Position numbers and translations under genes: made by a program. From the NCBI GenBank assembly GCA_040954595.2, contig CM082591.2, positions 10,416,001 through 10,480,000 of the forward strand: a DNA stretch of 64,000 nucleotides, in the 5' to 3' direction. This DNA is from Balanoglossus misakiensis (lineage: Eukaryota > Hemichordata). Positions 11,473 to 21,516 of the stretch are shown here, in pieces. The notes below the pieces were generated by a model. It was not told the DNA's origin. It saw only the letters and a program-made list of their open reading frames with translations, and made no database searches. Within the stretch, counting starts at the first letter, position 1, and each line of letters opens with the position of its first letter.

Positions 11473-12110
11473 TACTGGTCCATGTCCAACAAAAACCAGA
11501 CCTGTAGCCCTACTGGTTAGCCTGGAATTAGGTATGCACATAATTAATGAGTTAGGCTGGTGTCATAGGTAACTCTAAAATTTGGCTTCTTATTTTGGTC
11601 CCGTCTGTCCAAACACCTGAGCTGTACCTGCTCTGGATGCTGAGATATGCGAAAGTGGGTAAAAGGTCACCCAAAGTCACCCAAAATTTGGGAAAAAAAA
11701 TTGACCCCATACTGGTCCATGTCTGACAAAAACCAGACCTGTAGCCCTATTGGTTTGCCTGGAATTAGGTATGCACATAATTAATGAGTTGAGCAGGTGT
11801 CACAGGTGACCTTTAAATTTGGCTTCTTATTTTGGTCTCATCCACCAAAACACCTAGGCTGTACCTGCTCTGGATGCTGAGATATGCGAAAGTAGGTCAA
11901 AGGTCACCCAAGGTCACCCAAAATTTGGGAAAAAAATTTGACCCCATACTGGTCCATGTCTGACAAAAACCAGACCTGTAGCCCTATTGGTTTGCCTGGA
12001 ATTAGGTATGCACATAGTTAATGAGTTAAGCAGGTGTCACAGGTGAGCCTTAAATTTGGCTTCTTATTTTGGTACTATGCTGCACACTAGCCGATTATTG
12101 GACTATTGCA
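11473..12110 (+). repeat. ~236-bp tandem repeat, three units
   Basis: Units start with ACTGGTCCATGTC at about 11476, 11711 and 11948, a period of ~236 bp. Each includes CAGACCTGTAGCCCTA, GGAATTAGGTATGCACATA and an AGGTCA-rich stretch. A related partial unit precedes at 11300-11470. No ORF is conserved. Confidence 0.85.
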
Positions 12111-12292
12111 CCGACCAGAATTCTACAAAACGATGTGGCCATAGCTTAAGTATAGTGGAATAAGTATAGGTATAGATTTCCTAAAAATATTAATATAAAA
12201 AAATCGGTCGATTTTTCATATAATTTTTTCCAGTTGGAACTGATTGTCGGAAGGTAGGCTAGCTGCACACAAAATATGAAGTTGATCAGTCC

Positions 12293-12796
12293 AGTTGCAT
12301 TTTTATGAACTCAAAAGCAAATTCATCTCAATGTTTGGGAGGACCAATGTTACTTTTTGCCATTCCACTCAAAGTTAGAAGATTTGGCGTCATCTACGTC
12401 ACTTATAAAACTTCCAGCATATATAGAAGATGCAGCACGAAACTATCAGTTATGCGAAATGGTTTAAACGATTATTCTCCTTTATGTATTTACTTTGTTA
12501 AATGTTATCATCAGTGGGGTTGGGGTGGCAAGCACTCTGCCCTGGTACACTAGACAAACCAGGAAAAATCGAAATGTGGCGGAGAATGTAGGGGTGGGTT
12601 AGAAAATTTTGTAAAATAAAGGGCGCGAAACAGCAATTTTGTGGACTCAAAAGTAAAAGTTCGGTGCCAAAAGTATGTGACCCCCCCCCCTAAACGTTTA
12701 AAAAAAAACAGATGCCCCACCCCTCTTTTGGACTTCAAAATTTAAGTGACCCCCCCCCCTGGATTTTGGCGGCCCCCACCCCGGCCGTAAAAAGTT
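12293..12796 (+). repeat. Dispersed repeat with poly-C runs
   Basis: Shares long blocks with 23468-23862, including AACTCAAAAGCAAATT, GGTACACTAGACAAAC, GGGCGCGAAAC and two runs of nine or more C flanking CTAAACGTTTAAAAAAAA. This copy has an extra ~130 bp around 12370-12500. No coding function is seen. Confidence 0.85.
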
Positions 12797-12798
12797 AA

Positions 12799-12853
12799 GA
12801 TGCATTGATTTGCAAATTACCACAAGCTGTAAATGTTTCACGGTGTTCGCTTA
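12799..12853 (+). repeat. Second copy of the histone 5' flank segment
   Basis: Near-identical to 9769-9824, including the octamer-like TTGATTTGCAAAT. It sits ~650 bp upstream of the H2B pseudogene, directly after the poly-C repeat. Confidence 0.7.
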
Positions 12854-13307
12854 GCATAACAGCAGTACATGTGTTAGAAGATATCTTTTTGAATGATGAA
12901 TTTCATTCCTTCAGCTTGAGTCAGTGAATTTGAAAGATAATCGAGCGCATATTCCCAATGTTGAACAACTAAGTACATGTTAGAATAGGTTCATATTTTG
13001 CCAAAGACAAGAAAAATGAAATTGTAATAATTATTGGCCTATGAGAAAAGATGCCGTCGTATATGACATATAGACCCTATGTATTGCATTTGAATATTGA
13101 AAACTCGAATACTCGACAATGATAATCCCAAAAAAACAATGGAGTTTTACATAGGTGATTTCAAATGCTAGGGAATGTGGTTGTACCGTCTTTTTCACTG
13201 CACTCTGGCCAACAGTTCGTCGGCCAAAACTTTTAGAAACACCTTTGGGGAGCCTGTAACTGAATGACAATGGCTGGTATGGGTGACAATGGCTGCGAAG
13301 AAAAGGA
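12854..13307. other. No gene seen
   Basis: AT-rich sequence related in part to the palindrome interior (the TGGAGTTTTAC...GTACCGTCTTTTT motif also occurs near 2140-2210 in reverse). There is no convincing ORF. Confidence 0.5.
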
Positions 13308-13433
13308 ATAGTGGAAATCGTAAGCAGTTATCAACTTTAAAAAATAACAGACCATCCACTAAACGGCACTCAAAAAGAGACGCTGTTGGAATGAGGCAAC
13401 ATTCAGGCCGAAGGATGATATACATTCATCAAG
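13308..13433 (+). repeat. Inverted repeat 5' of H2B pseudogene
   Basis: Reverse complement of 14152-14280 with scattered differences. The same two blocks (ending TTCATCAAG, starting TAGTGGAAATCG) occur in the large palindrome arms near 1331-1385 and 1989-2054. Together the pair brackets the H2B pseudogene like the ends of a foldback element. Confidence 0.8.
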
Positions 13434-13505
13434 AATGATGAATAACGAAATATATTATCATTATTTTATTCATATACAGTAGGCCACTGGCCCAAATGTA
13501 TACAT

Positions 13506-13879
13506 ATGACTGATACAAGCGGTAAAGCAGCCAAGAAGGCATGTCAACCAAAAGCCACACGTACAGGGGACAAAAAGAGAAAGAGATGCAGGAAGGAAAG
13601 TTATAGTATCTACATCTACAAGGTCCTGAAACAGGTCCACCCCGATACTTGTGTCTCCTCCAAAGCCATGTCAATCATGAACAGTTTTGTCAACGACATT
13701 TTTGAGCGAATCGCCGCTGAAGCCTCACGCTTGGCCCACTACAATAAACGTTCCACCATCACCAGCAGAGAGATCCAGACTGCTGTCCGTCTATCTCTTG
13801 CTGCATGCCCGGTGAACTTGCCAAGCATGCCGTCAGTGAGGGCACCAAAGCCGTCACTAAATACACCAGCTCCAAGTAA
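13506..13879 (+). pseudogene. Histone H2B pseudogene
   Basis: The basic N-terminal tail (SGKAAKKA...GDKKRKR) is followed by an almost perfect H2B fold: [61 protein letters not shown] net insertion of about 8 bases at 13790-13805 then throws the C-terminal helix out of frame. The expected [15 protein letters not shown]...TSSK is still readable in another frame and ends at TAA 13877-13879. The GlyVal turn after HPDT is changed to CysVal. The shifted frame runs open to 14102, which is accidental. The histone 3' stem-loop and downstream element survive just beyond the original stop, so the locus came from a replication-dependent histone gene. Confidence 0.93.
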
Positions 13880-13908
13880 ATCGTATGCTCAGCATACACA
13901 TACAAAAC

Positions 13909-13924
13909 GGCCCTTCTCAGGGCC
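13909..13924 (+). promoter_or_regulatory. Histone mRNA 3' stem-loop
   Basis: GGCCCTTCTCAGGGCC, a 6-bp stem with a 4-nt loop, flanked by AAAAC and ACCACA, matches the SLBP-bound stem-loop of replication-dependent histone mRNAs. It lies 30 bp after the ancestral H2B stop codon. Confidence 0.9.
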
Positions 13925-13935
13925 ACCACACCCTT

Positions 13936-13946
13936 CAAAAAGAGAA
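13936..13946 (+). promoter_or_regulatory. Histone downstream element
   Basis: CAAAAAGAGAA, a purine-rich tract 11 bases after the stem-loop, is in the place and of the type recognised by U7 snRNA. Confidence 0.6.
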
Positions 13947-14151
13947 CTACCATATACCCATGCACTTTCCACAATCTCTACAAGTATACATGTATTATCA
14001 GATGAAAGGAATCGTTTAGTACATACACAATGCAACAAACACGCACTCACTCACAGATTCATATTTTCCCCTTTTCTACGATTATCAACGACCAAAATCT
14101 AAGGAAACTATTTATGAAAAATCAAAGAAAATTGAGCAAAAACGTAACACC

Positions 14152-14280
14152 CTTGATGAATGTATATCATCCCTTTAGTCTGAATGTTGCCTCATTCCAA
14201 CAGCTTGTCATTTTTGACTGTCGCATTGTGGATGGTCTGTGATTTTAAAAAGATGACAACTGCTTACGATTTCCACTATT
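14152..14280 (-). repeat. Inverted repeat 3' of H2B pseudogene
   Basis: Partner of 13308-13433. It ends in TTTCCACTATT, four bases before the 96-bp terminal repeat of the Gypsy element. Confidence 0.8.
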
Positions 14281-14284
14281 CATA

Positions 14285-14380
14285 TTGAGACGACACAGAA
14301 ACGGGAACGTACTTTTCACATGTTTATTGACGGACAGCACAATACGACACCACCGTACGGTACAATCATACAAGACAATA
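14285..14380 (-). repeat. 3' terminal direct repeat (short LTR)
   Basis: 96 bp, from TTGAGACGACACAG to CAAGACAATA, identical to 20826-20921 except G for A at one site. It is unusually short for an LTR, so true LTR ends may have been lost. Confidence 0.75.
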
Positions 14381-14803
14381 TGGCTGACTCAAACCCCAGC
14401 ATGCTTTGCTACAGCTGTACTTTTCAGAAACACACATTCAGCCACCGAGGGCGCCATTCCTAATAAACCAACCAACTCAGTACCCCCCTCTTTTTTCAGG
14501 ACATGTCCGCATGTCCAGATACAATACATCAAACATCTTAAGGAAATAAAGTCTCTGTATAATCTTATTCATAGTCCGTATATCATTGTCCGATCCAAGT
14601 CGACATCTTATCAAAATAAATAGTGAAAGGGCTGTTACAAATTATATAAATATTCTTTCTCTCTCCTCTTTTTTTATACACACAAAATATATACGTTGAG
14701 AAAAATTATATATAATCATATATACATGTATTGATATGGTTGAAATCTTTCAAAATTATATCATAATTGTCAATTAAATTTATCAATGATCAAACATCAA
14801 AAC
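14381..14803. other. Gypsy 3' region, no gene
   Basis: AT-rich noncoding sequence between the end of pol and the 3' terminal repeat. ORFs on the plus strand here have no protein character. Confidence 0.5.
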
Positions 14804-15290
14804 CTATTCATTGTCTGTGAGTACATAGTCCTGGAATCTAATAGGCATGCGGCGTTCTCTAGTTGACCGACGTAACACTGGCTGTTGGTCTTGTTGATCC
14901 TCAGCTACATTAGCTCGTTGCTGATTTTGTCTTTGAACAGTAGGCACACCAGTATTTTCTACACTGCCATCACTAGCACTTGCAGAATCCGAGTCTGAAT
15001 CCGAATCTGAAATTGATTCGACCTCAGGAATTGACAAATTTTCTTGTTGATTAATCACACAGTGTCCATCTTTCTCATTTTCAGACTCTATTGCATCACT
15101 TTCACAGACTTTAGACAAATGTTCTGGCCTGTCTCTGTACAGTTGCATATGGTTATGGTGAATAACTCATCGCTTTCCTCCTCCTTGACTAACTCTAGAC
15201 AGTACATCACTGATAACCTTGATCACAGTGTATGGACCCATCCATCTAGCACTAGTTTTAGGTGTTATCACATACATAGCTCCGCATATA

Positions 15291-16066
15291 CCATAGTATG
15301 ACGTCAGACGTAGGTAAATTTGCACCAAGCATTATTGTAATACCCATCCCTCTGACGTCACCAAACGGAACTATTTTAAACTTGTAAACAAAGTCCTCTT
15401 AGGGCGACAAAATTCAGTTCAATTGTTCGTTTTATTTCGATATTAAAAATAAGCAAAGATAAATAAAATGTTTCGTATGTGTAAATATGGACGATCGACG
15501 ATTAGTTTTACCTGTGTACATTTTTATCGCACCAAAACTGTCGCGAGGTCGTCAGTGCTGAGCCATTGTCGTCGCGCTGTCGAACGAGCGACAGGTACAA
15601 AACTGAGTATTTGCAAAAATTTTGATGCGACGATTAGAGCAAAACGGTCTAGTCATAAAGCAAAAGGCATAAGAAAGGTTTCCTGCTCCAGTGAAACCGT
15701 GACGGACGATGAAATCCAGCTGATGCGCGATAGACGGGTCCTCGCCAAAACCAGAATCGTCCAGGTCGTGACCTGAGTCACCTGACAGATAGACCTCATA
15801 ACATCGATCTTCAATTTTGCACAAAATAGTTCCAAATTTTATCGCAACCACAAAGAGATTTATTTGAAAATAAAAATTAGCGGATCTATGTATGTGATAA
15901 ACATATAATTCCCCCGTATTCCTCACTCGTGTACCTGCGTCGCGAACTCGTGATTCCCCGTATAGCTGTATGCCTCCTCGCCTGCGGCTCGGAGGGATAC
16001 GGCCGCTATACGGGGAATCACTCGTCCGCGACGCAGGCACACTCGTTCGAAATACGGGGGAATTAT
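15291..16066. mobile_element. Foldback-type insertion in integrase
   Basis: Flanked by ATATA on both sides (15286-15290, 16067-16071). Removing the insert and one ATATA restores the integrase frame exactly, so this is a clean insertion with a 5-bp target duplication. It holds two TGACGTCA (CRE-type) sites at 15299 and 15353, a promoter-like stretch with a plus ORF of 102 codons (15468-15776), and a terminal 162-bp palindrome. No terminal inverted repeat was found between its two ends. Confidence 0.8.
15905..16066. repeat. 162-bp palindrome
   Basis: ATAATTCCCCCGTATT at the left pairs with AATACGGGGGAATTAT at the right. The arms are near-perfect up to a core CCTCGCCTGCGGCTCGG. The same core, reverse complemented, centres the palindrome at 39437-39621. 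Confidence 0.9.
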
Positions 16067-17164
16067 ATATAAATATTCCCTTCTTCTTCACCATGTTTGC
16101 CATCATTACTATATCTCCGACTTTATACTTGTGAAAACGAGTCTTAACTTCAGACTTCTGACAACGATGATCTCTCAATTTGATTAATTTCTTGCTCGCC
16201 ATCTGTCTAGCTTCAGTCAGTTTCTGAAAATGAGTTCTTGTTCGATCCCTTGCAGTACACAATCCCTTGAACTTGGTTATCTCAGTTGGCACTGACTGTA
16301 GTGCTGTTCTGGCCTCCTGACCATAGAGTAGGTAATAAGGCGATGTCCCAGTAGCATCATGCTGGCTGGTATTGTAACTGTGTATAACTTTAGGCAAGTG
16401 TAAGTCCCAATCATCTTGATTTTCACTTACATAATTCTTCAACATGTGAGCTAAAGTCAAATTGAAGTATTCAGTTTGACTGTTGCCAGAAGGATGGTAG
16501 CTTGATGTTCTGGTTCTCGTTGTGTTGAACATTCTACATACCTCTGCTAACAGATGACTTTCAAAGTTTTTACCTTGATCACTGTGTAGTGTTTCTGGAG
16601 GTCCAAATAGTAAACACCAATCATCGATGAAGATATCAAAAATTGTTGAACAGTCTTGGCTAGGGATAGCCTTACCCACAACAAATTTACTGAAACCATC
16701 ATTTATTGTCATGATATAACGATTTCCGTGTTTGGTTACCGGAAATGGACCCATTATATCAGTACTAACCCACTGAAATGGATGTGATGGTTCAGTCATG
16801 CGTTGAAATGGAGCCTTGCCTCTCAGTCTGAATTTGTTGCGACTACACTAAATACAACTCTTACACCATTCTTGTACTTTAACTTTCATCTCAGGCCAAT
16901 AGAATGACTTTTTTAAGTCTTGTCAAAGTTCGTGTGATCCCAAGATGGCCTTCTTGGTCATGAACCAACTGTAACACTTCAGCTGCATGTGAATCAGGGA
17001 AAACCACTTGTACATACTGTGTATGACCCACTCTAAACCTACAACATAGTAGATCAGTGTCAGGATCAATATGGAGACCTTTAGCTTTTGTCATTAACTG
17101 TCTGACCTTCTTCCCCTCCTCTGATGAAAAAGTCATATCCAATCTTATTTAATTATACACTTTA

Positions 17165-18646
17165 GTTATGACAGGATCAACCTTCTGTAGTTCTTTCAAT
17201 TCATCATGAGACCATTTACCCTGAATAGCTGTAGCAGCCACTAATTGTGCTCTAGATAATGCATCAGCATGTGGTATAGTTTTACCTGGACGGTATACTA
17301 TTTTGTAGTCATATGCTTGTAGTTCAGACTGCCACCTTGCTAGTCTTCCTCTTGGTTCTTTTAGTGATTTAAAAAAAAGTCAATGCTTGATGATCTGTCA
17401 TAATATAGAATTTAGTACCATACAAGTAACTACGAAATTTATCTATTGCCCACACTACTGCATAACATTCACGGTCAGTTGCTGAATAGTTCCTCTGTGA
17501 TTTATTAGGTGTCATACAAGCAAATGCAATTGGACGAGTTACTCCATTCACTGTTTGCTCCAATACTGCACCAACACCCACTCCACTAGCGTCCGTAATT
17601 AAGGTGAAGGGTACTTTAAAATTATAATTAGAAAATGCTAACATAGGTGCAGATGAAAGTTTTGTCTTCAATTCATCAAATGCTTGTTCACAGTATTTGG
17701 TCCACATGAATGTTTCTCCTTTGACAGTGAGTTGATGCAATGGAGCTGCTATGGTTGAAAAGTCTCTGATAAATCTTCTATAATATGAGGCTAGTCCCAA
17801 AAATCTCTTCACCTCTGTTACCGAGGAAGGCTTAGGAAACTGCTTCACAGCATTTACAATTCTGGCAGTGGGTGAAATTCCATCAGGTGTAATGTGTTGG
17901 CCTAAGTACTCAATTTCTGTCTGAAGAAAGTGACACTTCTTAGGTTGTAACTTTAAACTAGCTTCACGTATCCTCGAAAAGACCAAAGATAAACGTTCTA
18001 AATGTTCATCCACTGTTGACGAAAATATCAATATGTCATCCAGATATATTAGAAGTATATGCCACATTTCTTTACTGAAAATGGAAGTCATTAAACGTTG
18101 AAATGTTGCTGGAGCACCTTTAAGCCCAAACGGTATTACTTTGAACTGATGTTAGCCCCGGTGTGTCATAAATGCTGTCTTCTCTTTATAGTCTGCGTCC
18201 ATACCAACTTGCCAGTAAACTGATGCACAGTCTAAAACACAGAACCATTTACTCTCTCCCAAGCAGTCAATAGCATCATCCACTCGTGGTAATGGATAAG
18301 CATCGTCTTTTGAGACAGAATTGAGTCGACGAAAATCAACACAACATCTGATTGAACCAACTTTCTTAGGTACTAAAATGACTGGACTGGTGAATGGACT
18401 AGTACTTTCTTCTATAATGTCCTTCTTCAACATATCATCAATTATTGTGTCAAGTTTATGTCTCTCTTGTAACCCAGTTCTACGAAATCTTGATCTCAAT
18501 GGATAAGCATCACCGGTATTAATTTTATGCTGAATCAAATTGGTTCTTCCCAACTCTCCATTCCACGAGAAAATGTCTCTATGACTATCTAGCAGATTGA
18601 ATACATCCTGTTTTTGAGATTCGCTGACCTTACTGTCCTCTACCAA
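17165..18646 (-). pseudogene. Gypsy reverse transcriptase and RNase H
   Basis: The first part (18646-18152) has SPVILVPKK, CVDFRRLNSVSKDDAYPLPR and a degraded LDCASVYWQV, with Cys-Ala-Ser where the family has a Gly-Tyr turn. After a frame break at ~18150 the second part (18091-17369) has the catalytic YLDD in LLIYLDDILIF, the FLGLASYYRRFI connection, and RNase H residues in LITDASGVGVGAVL, NYSATDRECYAVVWA and IMTDHQALTFF. RNase H continues out of frame to ~17165, where HADALSRAQL is readable. These domains would copy the RNA genome into DNA. Multiple frameshifts make this copy inactive. Confidence 0.9.
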
Positions 18647-18902
18647 TGATTCAAGAGTTACTGGTGGTTTCTCTATTTTCTGATGTAATTCTGCATTATG
18701 TCTCTTGGTAATTTGTCCAACAGTCGTAGATTCGTCTGTACAAGTAGTTGGCTCAAATTGTCCAATATGAGACCCCTATACAATTTTATTTTATTTGCAT
18801 GAGGGTTACACAGTCTCACCCATGTTGTTTGATCCTCATTTATGATGTTACAGGATGCAGCACAAACAACTTTCTTACGCTCATAATGTTCTGGGTCACT
18901 CT

Positions 18903-19470
18903 CTATAATTCCACACTGACCTGAAAAGCTGTAACTGGGACTTTACAAATTTTCTCATGTCTTGGTGGTATGACAGTACTTTTTGCCACAGTAACTCGAC
19001 AACATTGAGGAACTTCATTTTCTGTAATTGATGACACATTGCTACCAGGTACTAGTTGTTTCTGCTCCTTAAATGTTATGGTCTTATTGACAAAATCAAT
19101 TTCCATACTACCTAACTGTTCCATTGCATCAGTTCCTAGTAGAAATTCATTACGCATGAATTCTGGTGACATTACATAAACACATGTAGGACACATTCTG
19201 TACTGTGAGATTGACCTGTACTTGACCTTCAAAATGAATAACACTCCCGTTCACAGCTTCTGGCTGAATCAATACAGGACTGAGTTGAATTTTCCGCAAG
19301 ACAGGCAAATCTGCACGGGCGATGGTTATCTGAGAACCAGAATCCACAAACATAGTAGTCTCTTCACCATTCACAGTTCCTATAACACTATATTGGCCTC
19401 CACATAGATTGGTATTGGTAGTTGTTAACACTTGAGGAAATTTGGAGGCTGACTGTTCTACAGGCGACAA
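18903..19470 (-). pseudogene. Gypsy aspartic protease
   Basis: TTMFVDSGSQITIA carries the D-S-G catalytic motif of retropepsins, and LLGTDAMEQLG is the downstream hydrophobic-hydrophobic-Gly block. A frameshift at about 19200 separates the two. The protease would process the Gag-Pol polyprotein. Confidence 0.8.
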
Positions 19471-19606
19471 TGTCTGAGCTCTAAGGCCCCAGACCGACAG
19501 TACCGGGGTCCCCAGACATTCACACCCATAAAACTTTCATTTTTCTTTCCATTCATGGCCATATCACCTCCTGAGGCCAAGGGTTGGCCACCTCCTAGAC
19601 CCCTTT

Positions 19607-20805
19607 CTAGTTTGGGTAAGTACCAGTACATGTAGCTGCTCTATGTCCAAAACGGTGACATTTATAACACTGCATTCTCTGAGGACAATTTCTCCAAAAG
19701 TGTCCAACTTGATCACACTGGAAACACTGTATATTATTACACTGATTCATTCTTCTATCTGGCTGTCTGGTAGTTCTACCTCTTCTGTAGTTTGTACCTT
19801 GGAAAACACGGTTAACTTGTGCGTCTACCATAGATGAAATGGTTTCTTCTAACCCTTTAACTGCAGTTTCAACAGCTGTTGTCACAATCTCACTCATATC
19901 TGTTTCAATATGCGCAACTCTAACACTGTGTTCAGTCTTAGTAGTCGACGGCTTATTTTTATATTTTTGCCAATTAGTTGCAAAGTCTACGACATCCTTT
20001 AAACTGGCTTCAGCGACTTTATACAGTAGTGCTGTCGACAACTGTTCAGTCAATTCAAGGAGTAACCCAGCAATGAACTGTCCCTTAATAATAGAATTAA
20101 GACCACTTCCGACACATTTGGGAAACCCTTCAACCGCTAACTTCTTTAAAGATCCATTAGCAGTTGGTCATTTTCTTATTTTGTTTGGTCTATGTATCAA
20201 GTACAGTTTCTGGTTGGAATCACTGAACTATGATGAAATGCCCGGTATTTTGTTCATTAACATGCCCTATATGAGTACAATCTGCATTGTTATTGTTGAA
20301 AGTTTGTATTCTAGTCCGGACTAGAATTCCATTGTCAACAATTACAATGATCATTTTACATGTGTATGTTACGTTGACAATCAGAATACTGGACACTTGA
20401 GCATTATGTCCGGGTAAGCATAGGAAACTGGAGTTAGTACACAGGTCACAAGTAATAATAAAAAGTCAAAAGTTACAGCTAATGTCCCTTTAATGAACGA
20501 ACATATTTCCCAATATTTTCACCAAATTCTAACTTGCGACTATGAAATTCTCTTTGTGCTGCCAAGTCGTCTTTCTTCTTACCAAAGTTACTTCTCAACT
20601 CATCTTTTATCTTCGCAATTTCTTTTCTGTCTTCGTCTGACATGGACTGGACCACCATTGCAGCATCCCCTTTCACACACGTGCGAATGATAGCAGCAGC
20701 CTTTGCTTCTTTGCCTTCTGCTTCTATTATTGCGTCGAATCTGTCCAGCCATTGTTCTAGCTCACTTTCCTCCTCCCCGGTGAAATACTCCAACTTCTTA
20801 GCCAT
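19607..20805 (-). pseudogene. Gypsy gag, interrupted by MITE
   Basis: The start ATG is at 20805. The N-terminal half is acidic and helical (FTGEEESELEQWLDRFDAII). The C-terminal half has two retroviral-type zinc knuckles in tandem (CFQCDQVGHFWRNC and CYKCHRFGHRAATC). A 340-bp insertion at 20150-20489 with TTAA target sites splits the two; its removal rejoins VRSL and KKLAVEGF in frame. Gag would form the particle and bind the element RNA. Confidence 0.88.
20150..20489. mobile_element. TTAA-type MITE in gag
   Basis: Flanked by TTAA at 20146-20149 and 20490-20493. The ends are imperfect inverted repeats (CATTAGCAGTTGG against CATTAGCTGTAAC). No coding capacity. TTAA duplication is typical of piggyBac- or Kolobok-mobilised MITEs; which of these applies cannot be said. 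Confidence 0.75.
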
Positions 20806-20825
20806 TTTCTACACCGCTGCCACCA

Positions 20826-20921
20826 TTGAGACGACACAGAAACGGGAACGTACTTTTCACATGTTTATTGACAGACAGCACAATACGACACCACCGTACG
20901 GTACAATCATACAAGACAATA
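20826..20921 (-). repeat. 5' terminal direct repeat (short LTR)
   Basis: Partner of 14285-14380, directly upstream (minus sense) of the gag ATG. Confidence 0.75.
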
Positions 20922-21057
20922 GAGATGTTTAGTGACACGTAATTACGTCCAATGACTACGCGTAACGTCACTGTCACGTGATAAGTAGGCGTTGCTTACG
21001 TCTGGCGCAGACGTTCAAAACGGCAGGAGACTACTCTACGCGTAGACGTCAATACGG
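20922..21057 (+). promoter_or_regulatory. Possible promoter and first exon of Myb/SANT-like gene
   Basis: CpG-containing stretch with GTCACGTGA (E-box type) that ends in a strong splice donor, AATACGG followed by GTAAGA at 21058. The next acceptor, TATTTCAG at 21175, leads straight into a coding exon. Confidence 0.4.
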
Positions 21058-21175
21058 GTAAGATTTTTTCTGGTTAGTTGGATTTTTGTAAAAATTTTAG
21101 GAAATGTTTGAGCCAGTTTTGTCAGGAGGTGTCAAATTTAATCAAAACATGAATTTTTCCACCAAAATATTTCAG

Positions 21176-21516
21176 AAATAATGGAAAATCAGCGAGTTCG
21201 TGCGACAGCCAGGGTATACCCGCTGCGGCCGCTGGCGCTTCCGGGGCCGGCGGAACAACAACAAATGCCGGTAATTTTCGCACAAAAAAAAAATCATGCG
21301 ATTCTCGGCATACCATGATATTATGCTGCTTAGGGAAGTTGTGTCACAAAACCCCTTCGCAGTCCCAACCAGAGAATCGGGAAGAGCCTGGGGGCGTGTG
21401 GCTGAAGCCTTGGTGGAGGTGTACGACACTTTCCTTGTCGACAATCGCCGGTGCAGAGAACGAAACCTGCTGCTGCTTGAATACTATAAAAAGAAAGAAC
21501 TTGGGAGTTTACGGCG
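21176..21516 (+). pseudogene. Myb/SANT-like DNA-binding exon, partial
   Basis: The exon starts after acceptor TTTCAG (21174-21175), has an ATG at 21181 and ends at donor ACGGCG then GTGAGA (21517). The second part encodes a trihelix-like domain: LLREVVSQNPFA, then WGRVAEALVEVY, then RRCRERNLLLLEYYKKKE, a pattern I associate with Myb/SANT-like exons common in invertebrate genomes and transposons. The N-terminal segment (Pro/Ala-rich, then QQQ) is in a different frame. The switch is at a run of ten A near 21285, so it is either a frameshift mutation or a homopolymer error. No downstream exon was found before the satellite array. Confidence 0.55.

Larger units (their letters stand above)
14804..17142 (-). 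pseudogene. Gypsy integrase (interrupted)
   Basis: Read from 17142 downwards: a Zn-binding HHCC region (HDQEGHLGITRTLTRLKK, broken by a frameshift near 16900), then the catalytic core with the first Asp in VSTDIMGPF, the second in LHSDQGKNF and the Glu in GNSQTEYFN, then the C-terminal domain. The core's end (KYKVGDIVMM) is split from its continuation (GAMYVITPKT, then the VIHHNHMQLYRDR block) by a 776-bp insertion at 15291-16066. A TGA follows GGGKR at about 15161. The acidic C-terminus ends with the usual LRRSTRERRMP-type motif. This domain would insert cDNA into the genome, but this copy cannot. Confidence 0.88.
14285..20921 (-). mobile_element. Ty3/Gypsy retrotransposon, degenerate
   Basis: Minus-strand element with the order gag, CCHC zinc knuckles, aspartic protease, reverse transcriptase, RNase H, integrase, which is the Ty3/Gypsy order. 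It is bounded by 96-bp direct repeats (14285-14380, 20826-20921) that differ at one base. The gag ATG at 20805 is only ~20 bp inside the right repeat, and no target duplication is obvious (TCATA left, GAGAT right). Coding is broken by frameshifts, stops, a 340-bp MITE and a 776-bp foldback insertion. Confidence 0.9.

Noticed and set aside
13880-14102. C-terminal extension of H2B in the open frame
   Set aside because: It runs through the histone stem-loop in a shifted frame after an insertion; the original stop is at 13877.
15552-15890. Integrase C-terminal extension read through the foldback insertion
   Set aside because: The frame is open by chance across the 776-bp insert; true integrase sequence resumes beyond it at ~15290.
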